Assembly: GCA_016928995.1 (NCBI GenBank)
Contig: JAFGJS010000054.1
Location: 105,483 to 169,482, forward strand
DNA from: Candidatus Sumerlaeota bacterium
GTDB lineage: Bacteria > Sumerlaeota > Sumerlaeia > JAFGJS01
Length of the DNA: 64,000 bases
Direction of reading: 5' to 3'
The translations under genes were made by a program, and so were the position numbers. Shown here piece after piece: positions 17,496-29,000 of this stretch. Under the pieces are notes generated by a model. The model was not told where the DNA came from. It searched no databases and saw only the letters and a list, made by a program, of their open reading frames with translations. Within the stretch, counting starts at the first letter, position 1; every line of letters begins with the position of its first letter.

Positions 17496-17774
17496 ATGGA
17501 AAATTTCCAGTGGGTGTTCGCTCTGATGGCCATTGGCTACCCGCTCGGGCTGGGCATTGCGGCTTTGGGCAGCGGTCTGGGTCTGGGCAAGGCGGTGAGT
17601 TCGGCTTTGGAGGCCGCCGGTCGTCAGCCGGAGGCCGCCGGCAAGCTGCAGACGATGATGATCATCGGCGCAGCGTTCATTGAGGCGTTGACGATCTATG
17701 CGCTGATCAGCCCGTTCCTGGCCAAGGCCACTTTTATGGACGTCATCATCAAAGCGGCGGAAAAGATCCAGTAA
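17496..17774 (+). CDS. atpE: ATP synthase F0 subunit c
   Basis: Rotor-ring proteolipid. The 92-aa protein has two helices joined by the polar loop GRQPEAAGK, with the ion-binding glutamate Glu63 in [12 protein letters not shown]. The residue after Glu63 is alanine rather than the serine or threonine used for sodium coordination, so I read this as a proton-type ring (inference). The start at 17496 follows CGGAGG by about 7 bases. A GC-rich hairpin (ACGGCA at 17803-17808 with TGCCGT at 17813-17818) lies in the 129-base gap before atpF and might allow extra expression of subunit c. Confidence 0.96.
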   Translation: MENFQWVFALMAIGYPLGLGIAALGSGLGLGKAVSSALEAAGRQPEAAGKLQTMMIIGAAFIEALTIYALISPFLAKATFMDVIIKAAEKIQ

Positions 17775-17802
17775 GCTGGAGCGGAATTCGAAGAGACCGG
17801 CG

Positions 17803-17818
17803 ACGGCATAGCTGCCGT
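17803..17818 (+). other. Hairpin between atpE and atpF
   Basis: ACGGCA / TGCCGT, 6-bp perfect stem with a 4-base loop, nested in a wider imperfect pairing of CGGCGAC (17798-17804) with GTCGCCG (17843-17849). No T-tract follows, so it is more like an mRNA processing or stability element than a terminator. Subunit c is needed in excess over subunit b, which makes such an element plausible here. Confidence 0.35.
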
Positions 17819-17903
17819 TGTCCTGCGCCATCGGCGTGGCAGGTCGCCGTTCCGGCGGCGGCCTTCTCAGCCATGCAGCGAAAAATGCAAGGAGCCCGTC
17901 ATC

Positions 17904-18401
17904 ATGGGTGCAATCATACTTGAAAATCTCGGGCCGATCTCGGCGCAAGTGATTTCGTTTTTGATCTTTTACTGGCTGCTGAAGCGCTTTGCCTGGGGTC
18001 CGGTGATGGTTCTGCTGGAGGAGCGCCGCAAGCGGATCAAGGGCGAATACGACAAGGTCAGCGCGCTCCAGAAGCAGATGGAAGAGCTCAAGACGGACTA
18101 TGAGAAGCGCATCGGGGCGATTGAGGCCGAGGCGCGCGAGCGCGTGCAGGAGGGCGTGAAGGAAGGCCGCCGCGTGGCGGAGGAGATCGCCGAAAAAGCC
18201 CGCGCCGAGGCGCGCGAGCGCGTCGAGAAGTCCAAGCAGATGATCGATCTGGAGATGATCAAGGCGCGCAAGGAACTGCGCGAGCAGATCGTTGATATCG
18301 CGATGAAGACTTCGGAGCTGGCTGTGCGTGAACGGCTGGACCGCACCAAGCATGATGAATTAGTGGGGCGGTTTATCGATGAGCTGAACGCGAAGAATTA
18401 G
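17904..18401 (+). CDS. atpF: ATP synthase F0 subunit b
   Basis: Peripheral stalk subunit. The 165-aa protein has one N-terminal membrane helix (ISAQVISFLIFYWLLKRFAW) followed by a long, very charged amphipathic helix (RRKRIKGEYDKVSALQKQMEELK and onward) that dimerises as the stalk, ending in the delta-binding part REQIVDIAMKTSELAVRERL. AAGGAG lies 9 bases before the ATG. A single b gene is present; there is no b' gene. Confidence 0.95.
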   Translation: MGAIILENLGPISAQVISFLIFYWLLKRFAWGPVMVLLEERRKRIKGEYDKVSALQKQMEELKTDYEKRIGAIEAEARERVQEGVKEGRRVAEEIAEKARAEARERVEKSKQMIDLEMIKARKELREQIVDIAMKTSELAVRERLDRTKHDELVGRFIDELNAKN

Positions 18402-18413
18402 GGATAGTGGTCC

Positions 18414-18483
18414 GAGTTTAGAGTTTAGAGGTTAGAAGTCAGGATCAGTCGGACGGGTCGGACATGTCGAACTCGTCTGACGG
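18414..18483 (+). repeat. Short-period repeats between atpF and atpH
   Basis: Two short-period elements fill the 137-base gap: TTTAGAG units (18414-18438, with another copy near 18508-18518), and GTCGGAC/GTCGGAC/GTCGAAC/GTCTGAC units at 18448-18483. They differ from the other families in the window but share the style of 7-9-bp reiteration. Confidence 0.6.
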
Positions 18484-18538
18484 ATTTGAAGCCGGAAGAA
18501 TGCCGTTTAGAATTTAGAGTATCGGATATTGGAAGAAG

Positions 18539-19087
18539 ATGATTCTTGATCCCGAAGTGGCTGAACGTTATGGCGATGCGCTGTTTGCGGTGGCGAAACG
18601 GCGCAACGAGCTGGATGCGATCTGGCAAGATGCGGAAGAGCTGATGGCGCTCGTGCCGCGCGGCAGCCAGATCCGCACGTTTCTCGAAGGTCCGCAGTTC
18701 AACACGGCGGATCAGGAGCGCGTGGTGGAGAAGGTGTTCAAGGGGCAGTTGCACGAGCTGCTGACGAATCTGCTGCATCTGCTGATCCACCGCCGACGGA
18801 TTTATTATCTGGAGGCGATTCTGGAGACCTTCCAGCGCCTGGTGGAGGAAAGCCGCGGGATTTATCCGGCGGAGGTCGTCAGCGCAGTGGAACTGAACGA
18901 GGCGCAGAAGAGGGACGTGGAGGCGTGTATGGAGCGCTATACGCAAACCGATCTGCGCATCCACTGGCGCGTGGAGGAAAATTTGATCGGCGGGCTGGTG
19001 GTGAAGTTCAAGGATTTGCTGATCGACGACAGCGTCAGCACGCGATTTGCGAAATTGAAACATGATATGATGGCGGTCAGGGTTTGA
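18539..19087 (+). CDS. atpH: ATP synthase F1 subunit delta
   Basis: Connects F1 to the peripheral stalk. The 182-aa protein has the N-terminal helical domain starting MILDPEVAERYGDALFAVAKRR and the conserved C-terminal block in which EENLIGGLVVKFKDLLIDDSV is the family signature. Length is typical. The ribosome binding site GGAAGAAG abuts the ATG at 18539. It is separated from atpF by repeat-rich sequence, so expression may be modulated there. Confidence 0.93.
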   Translation: MILDPEVAERYGDALFAVAKRRNELDAIWQDAEELMALVPRGSQIRTFLEGPQFNTADQERVVEKVFKGQLHELLTNLLHLLIHRRRIYYLEAILETFQRLVEESRGIYPAEVVSAVELNEAQKRDVEACMERYTQTDLRIHWRVEENLIGGLVVKFKDLLIDDSVSTRFAKLKHDMMAVRV

Positions 19088-19188
19088 GCTTGGAAACGAG
19101 TGAACGGAAAGCGGAAGGCGCGGCGAACGCGGCGCAGCCGTCAATAGAGTGAATCAACGAATCATTTATCATAAAGAGGTACGCGTCC

Positions 19189-20706
<1,518 letters not shown>

Positions 20707-20724
20707 GCGGCCAGGAAGCGACTT

Positions 20725-21615
20725 ATGGCGGAAAACCTGAAAGCATTACGGCGGCGCATCCGCTCCATCGGCAACACGATGAAGATCACGCGCGCGATGG
20801 AGATGGTCTCCGCGGCGAAGCTGCGCCGCACGCAGTCGATCTTGCACGCCGGTCAACCGTATGCTGAAAAATTGCAGGAGTTGCTGCAGCGCCTGGCCGG
20901 CGCCGCGGGCGATTCCGATCCGCTGTTCGCGCGCCGCGAGGCCGGACGCATCGCCATCGTCGTCTTCACCGGCGACCGCGGATTGTGCGGCGGCTTCAAC
21001 AACAACCTGCTGCAAATGGCCGAACGCTGGATCAAGGAACGCGGCAAGGATAACGTCGATGTCGTCTGCATGGGCAAAAAGGCCCGCGACTATCTCGGCA
21101 AGCGCGGATATAAAATCCTCAACGCTCACATCGATCTGGGCGGACTGCCCGAGGCGCCGTTGGCGCGCGAGACCGCCAACGAGCTCCGGGATTGCTTCCT
21201 GGCCGAGGATTATAATCGCGTTTTCCTGCTGTATAATTGTTTCATCAGCCAGGCGCAGTATGAGCCGGTGGTCGAGCAGTTCCTGCCGCTGAGTCCGGAT
21301 GAGATCTCCGAGGAAGGCGATGGAGACGAACAGAAAAAGGGCTTGCACGCCGAAGTGGAGTATATCTACGAGCCGGATCAGAAGCAGCTGTTCGCCCGTT
21401 TGCTGCCGGCGTACCTGGAGTCGATGATGTACATCACGCTGGCGCAGAGCATGACGGCCGAGCATAGCGCGCGGATGATGGCGATGAACAATGCGACGAA
21501 GAATTGCGGCGAGCTGATCGACAGTCTGACGCTGAAGATGAACAAGGCGCGGCAGGCGGCGATCACGACGGAAATTCTTGAGGTTGTCGGCGGGGCTGAC
21601 GCGCTGAAGGGATGA
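20725..21615 (+). CDS. atpG: ATP synthase F1 subunit gamma
   Basis: Central rotor shaft. The 296-aa protein starts with the conserved RRRIRSIGNTMKITRAMEMV and VSAAKLRR helix and ends with the partner helix RQAAITTEILEVVGGADAL. The Rossmann-like middle contains FTGDRGLCGGFNNNLL. An insertion of about 15 acidic residues (SEEGDGDEQKKGLHAE) lies around position 195, a region that varies between phyla. AGGAAG is 10 bases before the ATG. The next 269 bases hold a repeat element before atpD. Confidence 0.96.
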   Translation: MAENLKALRRRIRSIGNTMKITRAMEMVSAAKLRRTQSILHAGQPYAEKLQELLQRLAGAAGDSDPLFARREAGRIAIVVFTGDRGLCGGFNNNLLQMAERWIKERGKDNVDVVCMGKKARDYLGKRGYKILNAHIDLGGLPEAPLARETANELRDCFLAEDYNRVFLLYNCFISQAQYEPVVEQFLPLSPDEISEEGDGDEQKKGLHAEVEYIYEPDQKQLFARLLPAYLESMMYITLAQSMTAEHSARMMAMNNATKNCGELIDSLTLKMNKARQAAITTEILEVVGGADALKG

Positions 21616-21625
21616 TTTTTTAATT

Positions 21626-21823
21626 CACCACAGAGGACACAGAGAACTGATTTTTTTTGACGGGATGAACAGGATTCGCAGGATTTGAAAACTGGCATCA
21701 GCCGAAAAATAATGACCGGCTGAAGTTGAGTTTAAGCAAGGCGCGGGAAGACGAGGGCAGGCAATAAGGTTTTATTGCTCGAACAATAAAAAAACCCTCA
21801 GTGCTCTCTGTGTGCTCTGTGGT
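21626..21823. repeat. Inverted CACAGAG repeat pair inside the ATP synthase operon
   Basis: Left arm CACCACAGAGGACACAGAGAAC (21626-21647), continuing through a T-run into GACGGGATGAACAGGATT and CGCAGGATTT (to 21686); right arm 21795-21823 is the reverse-complement type, CTCTGTGTGCTCTGTGGT. The roughly 110 bases between them hold no gene. The GACGGGATGAACAGGAT part has an inverted relative at 60016-60043. The pair splits atpG from atpD, which in most operons are adjacent. Confidence 0.75.
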
Positions 21824-21881
21824 AAAAAAAGAAGTTTCGAATCAGCATTCAACGATAAGGAAATATTTTTCACAGGACTGA

Positions 21882-23321
<1,440 letters not shown>

Positions 23322-23328
23322 TTCGAAT

Positions 23329-23610
23329 ATGGCGAAGACGTTCAAACTGCAGATCGTGACGCAGGAGAAGGTGGCCTTCGACGGCGACATCGAGTCGTTG
23401 GTGGTTCCGGCGGAAAACGGATATCTCGGCGTACTGGCGCATCACGCTCCGCTGTTGGCCGCGCTGACGCATGGCCGCGTCACGGTTGACACCGGTCTGC
23501 GTACGCTGGAGGGCGAAGTCAACGACGGCTTCATCGAGGTTCAGAACAACACCGCCACGATTCTCACCAGCGATATTTCCGGCGATTTCGCAAAGAATGC
23601 GGCAAACTGA
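23329..23610 (+). CDS. atpC: ATP synthase F1 subunit epsilon, short form
   Basis: Couples F1 to the c-ring. The 93-aa protein contains only the N-terminal beta-sandwich domain: FKLQIVTQEKVAFDGDIESLVVPAENGYLGVLAHHAPLLA and the strands to about residue 85. The two C-terminal helices that carry the inhibitory and ATP-sensing role in the usual 130-140-aa epsilon are missing, and no continuation is present in other frames before the terminator. Short epsilons are known from some phyla, so this is probably genuine rather than truncation. Confidence 0.92.
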   Translation: MAKTFKLQIVTQEKVAFDGDIESLVVPAENGYLGVLAHHAPLLAALTHGRVTVDTGLRTLEGEVNDGFIEVQNNTATILTSDISGDFAKNAAN

Positions 23611-23622
23611 AACATTCCAATG

Positions 23623-23658
23623 AAAAGGCTCACAGCCCAAGGGCATGTGCGGCTTTTT
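23623..23658. terminator. Terminator at the end of the ATP synthase operon
   Basis: Imperfect hairpin: AAAAGGCTCACAGCCC pairs with GGGC-A-TGTGCGGCTTTTT around an AA loop, with a three-base internal mismatch and one bulge. T-runs flank it on both strands, so it can act for atpC and for the convergent pbpC. Confidence 0.55.
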
Positions 23659-23678
23659 GCCATAGAACACAAGGGTCT

Positions 23679-26003
23679 TCAGTCCGTGCGTGACGCAGTC
23701 GTCGATACCCGGTACGCTACCGCCGCCATCCGCCCATCGCCGCTCATGCAGGCCAGCCGATGATCGCCCGGCGTCAGCGCAATCAACGGTCCATTGCCGT
23801 CTTGCGATCGCGCTAAAAAACACCCATCCAAATACCAGAACAATTCAATCCCGTGATCATCCAACGATGTGCGCGGACGCAGTTCCCGCTCACGCGCCGC
23901 GCCAAGCAGGACATATTCCCCGCGATCCGCCGGAGCGTATATCCGTAAATCCGTCGCACCCCTTTCTCCTTCATTCGCCGTCGCAGTCAGGGCGTAAGCG
24001 CGAGAGCGCACATTCGCCAAATCCCAGCCGCGCGCTCCAGACGGCCATTGCTCCGTGACGTACGTTTCACCATTCGGGCGAGTCGCCCCTTTATGCACAT
24101 CGCAAACCCGGTTGAGAAAAAGTTCACGGGGCAATTGGGCCTCGCGCGTATGGCGGCACCACGGCCCCGCAGGCAATCCGCTCTGCGCGCAAACTTGCGT
24201 CAGGCGCAGCCCCTCTTGAAATTCCGGCCATTCCGTTCCAGCGCCGGGAGGCAGGCGCCGGAAAATTTCCGCAGCTAACGGCAGCGCCGCGCCGGCCCCG
24301 TTCAATGCTTCCGACGGCCGCCCGTCATTGTTCCCCAGCCACACGCCGACGACATAACGCCGGTTGAACATCAAGCACCATGCGTCGCGATGATTGGCGG
24401 ACGTTCCGGTTTTCCAGCAGATCCGCGGTTCGCGCGACAGCGTCCCGCTTGAGTCCGTGAATTCGCCCGGCAACGGCTGCTCCAGCATCTGGAATAGCGC
24501 CAGCGCCACGCCGCGATGCAGCACGCGCGCGCCAAGCGCCGCCGGTTCGTCCGCCCGCCAGCGCAAAGGGCGCCATGCTCCTTCGGCGGCGATCATCGCA
24601 TAGCCGCCAGCCAGGTTCTCCAGCGTCGTCTCGCAGCCGCCCAGAACCAAGCCCAGACCGTAATGCTCCGCCGGTTGATCCAGCGCGCCGAAATGCATTT
24701 TGCGCAATGTCTCCAGCGCCGCGTCCGTCCCGATGCGCTCCAACACGATCACGGCCGGCACATTCAACGACTCCCGCAACGCCTCATCCGCCGCAACTCG
24801 GCCGTGATGTTCGCCATCATAATTCTCCGGCTCGTACAAACCAAAATCGAGCCGCGCGTCCATCAACATCTCAGTGGGATACAATCGCTGCCGATCTATC
24901 GCCGCGGCGTATACGAACGGCTTCAGCGTCGAGCCTGGCGAACGCGCCGCGCGGCAGGCGTCCACTTGACCGCCGCCGGGGGTGTTGAAAAAATCAACCG
25001 AACCGCACCAGGCCAGCGCCTTCGCGCTTTGCGCATCGAGCACGATGCACGCTCCGTTTCCGGCTTCGCCCTGCAAGCCGGCCACGCGCCGCTTCAGATA
25101 ATCCTGCGTCATCCGTTGCACGTCCTCGCGCAATGTGACACGGACGGTTGCTCCGTCTTTCGCGCCGGTCAATGCGCGCTGAGCCAAATGCGGCGCATCG
25201 AAGGGAAACTCGCGCCACGCCGCGTCCACTGGACGCTCGAGCGCCCGGTCGCATTCCGCGGCGCCGATCCGTCCGTCTTCAAGCATCCGCCGGAGCACGT
25301 AATCGCGCCGTTCCCGCGCCCGTTCCGGATGCTTGAGCGGCATCAGCGAGTTCGGCGAACACGGCAATCCCGCCAGCAACGCCGCCTCGTCCAGCGTGAG
25401 CTCCCGCGCGGGCTTGCCGAAATAGCGCCGCGCCGCCGCCTCGCACCCCACAAGATTCATCCCATACGGCGCGGAGTTCAGGTATGCTTGCAGCAACGCG
25501 TCCTTGTCCGCGCGCCGCTCCAGCCGCAACGCCTGCCACGCCTGTCGCGCCTTGCCCGCCAGAGTGCGCGGATTGCGCTCGCGCCATTTCACCAGTTGCA
25601 TGGTCAGCGTCGACGCGCCGGATACGATCCGTCCTCCGCGCAGATTCTGCCATGCCGCCCGCCCCGCCGCGATGAAATCCACCCCCCAATGCTCGCGGAA
25701 ACGTTGGTCCTCCGCCGCCAGCGTCGCTTCAATCAGCCACGGGCTGACCGCGCCGAGTTTCACCGGCAGCTGCCATTGCTCCTCGCTGTTCGGCCGCGCG
25801 GCGAGCAAACGTCCCATCGCGTCCAGCATTTGCGGGGAGCCCTTCGACGCCAGGTACGGCGCCGGGTTCATCGGCCATAGCATCCCCAGCGCGGCCATCG
25901 CTCCGGCGGCCACCGTTGCCAGGGCGAAACGCCGCATCCAACGCTGGAACGGCGCCTTTGCGCAAACGGCTCGCCAGTTTATTGTGATCGTCGCAAGTTT
26001 CAT
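23679..26003 (-). CDS. pbpC: Penicillin-binding protein 1C
   Basis: Bifunctional peptidoglycan synthase, 774 aa. N-terminal membrane anchor (about 26-45), glycosyltransferase domain with the catalytic glutamate in AAEDQRFREHWGVD and the block GASTLTMQLVKW, then NSAPYGMNLVGCEAAARRYF. The transpeptidase domain has SxxK in SPGSTLKPF, SxN in ESLNVPAV, and KTG in CWKTGTSANHRDAWC. The C-terminal part (RLTQVCAQSGLPAGPWC to the end) is the BiPBP_C domain characteristic of 1C proteins. The ATG overlaps the stop of the upstream macroglobulin gene by 4 bases (ATGA); the pairing of pbpC with an alpha-2-macroglobulin is widely conserved. Confidence 0.96.
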   Translation of the reverse strand: MKLATITINWRAVCAKAPFQRWMRRFALATVAAGAMAALGMLWPMNPAPYLASKGSPQMLDAMGRLLAARPNSEEQWQLPVKLGAVSPWLIEATLAAEDQRFREHWGVDFIAAGRAAWQNLRGGRIVSGASTLTMQLVKWRERNPRTLAGKARQAWQALRLERRADKDALLQAYLNSAPYGMNLVGCEAAARRYFGKPARELTLDEAALLAGLPCSPNSLMPLKHPERARERRDYVLRRMLEDGRIGAAECDRALERPVDAAWREFPFDAPHLAQRALTGAKDGATVRVTLREDVQRMTQDYLKRRVAGLQGEAGNGACIVLDAQSAKALAWCGSVDFFNTPGGGQVDACRAARSPGSTLKPFVYAAAIDRQRLYPTEMLMDARLDFGLYEPENYDGEHHGRVAADEALRESLNVPAVIVLERIGTDAALETLRKMHFGALDQPAEHYGLGLVLGGCETTLENLAGGYAMIAAEGAWRPLRWRADEPAALGARVLHRGVALALFQMLEQPLPGEFTDSSGTLSREPRICWKTGTSANHRDAWCLMFNRRYVVGVWLGNNDGRPSEALNGAGAALPLAAEIFRRLPPGAGTEWPEFQEGLRLTQVCAQSGLPAGPWCRHTREAQLPRELFLNRVCDVHKGATRPNGETYVTEQWPSGARGWDLANVRSRAYALTATANEGERGATDLRIYAPADRGEYVLLGAARERELRPRTSLDDHGIELFWYLDGCFLARSQDGNGPLIALTPGDHRLACMSGDGRMAAVAYRVSTTASRTD

Positions 26004-29000
26004 GGCTGAATCATAACCTTGCCCGCCGCGGAGCGTGCGCGCACCCGCGCATCATACATGCATTCCGCTTCCAGCCCCGGATGAGCATATTCACCCGGCG
26101 CCATCGCCGTTACAGTATAATAAAAGCGGCTCGTTCCCTGCGGTAGTTCATTATACGCCAGGATCAGCCGGTCGTCGCGTAAATCCTGGAACGATGGATG
26201 ACGCAGCTCCGACATGAATCCCAACACGCCGCCGCCGCCCATTTCGAGCCGCGGATTTTCCACTTCCAAGCCGGCGGGCAGCAGCTCCGACACGATGATA
26301 TTGTGGCGCGGCAATGTGGTTTTCAGCGTCAGTTCCATCACGTATGTCCGGCCTGTATGCAGCTGTTGTTGATCCGCCGCCGCGCCATCAGTGGTCAGCA
26401 ATCGCCGCTCCACAGTCAATCCTTCGCTGATGGCTTCCAGGTTGGGCTTCAGCGGCACGCCGCGCGTCGTGCAATTCAAGATCAAGTTCGTTTTGCCTGC
26501 ATTGCGCACAATGAATTGTTTGTTCGATCCGGCGCACTTGCCGTGATAAGTTTCCGTTCCGGACGCTGTATGCTCACCGTCCGGCGCCTCGATCATGGCG
26601 CGCGTCTCGCCGGACTCCGCCGCATGCATCCGTTTATAATACAACGCCCAGGCCGAAAGCGCCAGCGCCCGCTGATGCGTGTTCCAGCGCGCATCGTCCT
26701 GCGTCAGCGCATCGGCCAGCTCATACGCGAGTTTCTCGCACTCCGCTTCCGTATCCTGCATTGCCGTGAGCGCCATCAACCGCACGGCCTTGTTGCGCAA
26801 TTCCGAATTCAACGCGCCATAAGCATATGGTTCATTGTATGGATGCGACGGCGTTTCATTCAGGTATTGCCGTACGCGCGCCGGATCCTTCGTGCCTACG
26901 GCCAACGCCGCCGCCAGCAGATAGCGTCCGGCTTCGGGCAGGTCGATGTTGTCGAAGCGCTCGATTGTTCGCAGCGCCTCGCCGTCGCCATCCAATGCCA
27001 GCGTGTAGATCGCATAGCATCGCGTGTAGCGCTGGTCGTCACTGTCCGCCCCGTTGTAATCCAGCGCAATTTGCCGCACGTATTGCTGCAAATCGCGGAA
27101 GTTCGCCTCCGGCACATCGAAGCGGGCGTCGCCGCGAATCAGCGTCAGGCAGTTGAGCGCATAGATCGAACCGTAGGGATACGGATACGCATCACCCGCC
27201 CAAGATCCCAGTCCGCCAGTCGCGGTCTGCATGGAAAACAACCGGTCGATTCCGCCCTGAATCATCCGTTCAATATCTGTCGTTTCGTCCAGCAGCGCAT
27301 CGAGCGCCTCCGGCTGGCCGCTCATCACATACAGCGGCATCAACCGCGACGTCGTTTGCTCCACGCAGCCATAAGGATAGCTCAGCAGATACTTCATCGA
27401 GCGGCGCAAGTACAGCAGCGGCGAAGATCCCAGGCTAAGTTCCAGTTCCAGGCGGTCATCCGGCAGGTAGCCTTCCGCTTTGAACGTGTAAGACTCGCCC
27501 GGTTTGAGGACTTGAACGTGGTGCTCCGCTTGATATGCCGCAGGCGTCAGGATCGGCAGTTTCAACTCTTCGTTGTACTGCTCCAATTCCTCGCCGTCCG
27601 CGCCGGAGAAACTGACGTTCCATTTCATCATGCCGCTGCCTGGAGCATCGCCCGCCGCGATCTGTGCGGAGTTTGAGGATTCTGCATTTGCCGGAAGTTC
27701 CATATGCGACTTGCCGGCGTCACGTTTCAACCGGCCGTCCGCCTGCCAGCGCAATTCCGCCGTGACGGGCTGCGTCGTCGTATTGAACAGCACGGCGCGG
27801 CACTCTGTCGCATCGCCGGGATATAGGAAGCGCGGCAGGCTCGTGCGCAGCATATACGGCCGCCGGATTAATACGCTGTCCGCCGCAGCGCCCAACGCAT
27901 GCTCCGAACAGGCCACGGCCACGATGCGTAGCCGTCCATTGAACTCCGGCACAGTGAAATGCGCCTCGGCCTCTCCGTTATTGTCCGTCGTTAATTCGCC
28001 GGACCAGAGCGCTACGGTCTTGATCCAGTTCGACGCGTTTTCCGAGAGGCGCTTTTCCGAACTCAACTCCTCGCCGCCGTCGCCGCCGGTTTGGGGCTTG
28101 TCGAATTCATACGCCACCCGATCGTAGTAATAAGTGTAGTTCAGGTCCGGCTTGCGCACGCGACGCAGCCAGGCGTATGGATCAGGGTTCTGATAGCCGC
28201 TCAGCAGATGGATGCCGTCATCCACCGCCGCCAGCGTGACGTTGCCGTGCACGGGTTTGCCGCGATAGTCGGTCACACGGAGCTGAAAATTCACCGCCTG
28301 GAGCGGACGCAGTTCCTGCGGCGCGCCGGGCAATTCCACGTTGAGCCGCCGTTTCGGTTCGTTCACACGCAAATCCGCCGCGCCGAAGCTGGACAGCGGC
28401 ATGACCTCCTTCGCGCCGTTGTCTGTCGAGTGCGCCACCGTGGCTTGCAGCCAGACGTTGGGAAAGAATCCAGGTTCGACTTTAAGGCGCGCCACGCCGC
28501 GATTGTCCTTCACGTCCACGGGGATCATCTTCTCGAAGCGCTCTCCCTGCACGACGATCACGCCGTGCCCGTCGAACGGCGCTTCGAGTTGAATCTCGGC
28601 CACATCGCCCGGTTCGTACTCATCGCGATCCAGCGTCACCTTCAACAGATTGGGCTTGGTTTTCGTGTCCGCGCCGTAAGTGTAGAGGTAATTCCAGCCG
28701 GAATAAAAGTCGCGCTCGCAGGCCAGCGCGCCGTCGCCTGCCGAGGCGTTCAGCCGGAAATCGCCATAGGAACTGGGCAGACTTAAAGTGACGGCGCCGT
28801 GTCCGTCTTTCAAGTCCACGTCCACCTGCTGCGCGGTTTCATAGCGCGTTTCCCATTCCCAGCCGTAATGCGAGTAATAGCGGCGGAAGTAACCGTTGCC
28901 ATAGACCTTCCGCTGCAACATGAGCGTCGCCTGGGCGAGGTCCGCTGGAGCGCCGTCCGGCTGCACCGCGGCCACTTGCACGTCAACGGCCCGTGGATCT

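Noticed and set aside
17496-17774. Sodium-type ATP synthase c ring
   Set aside because: The residue after the ion-binding glutamate is alanine, not serine or threonine, so a proton-type ring is more likely.
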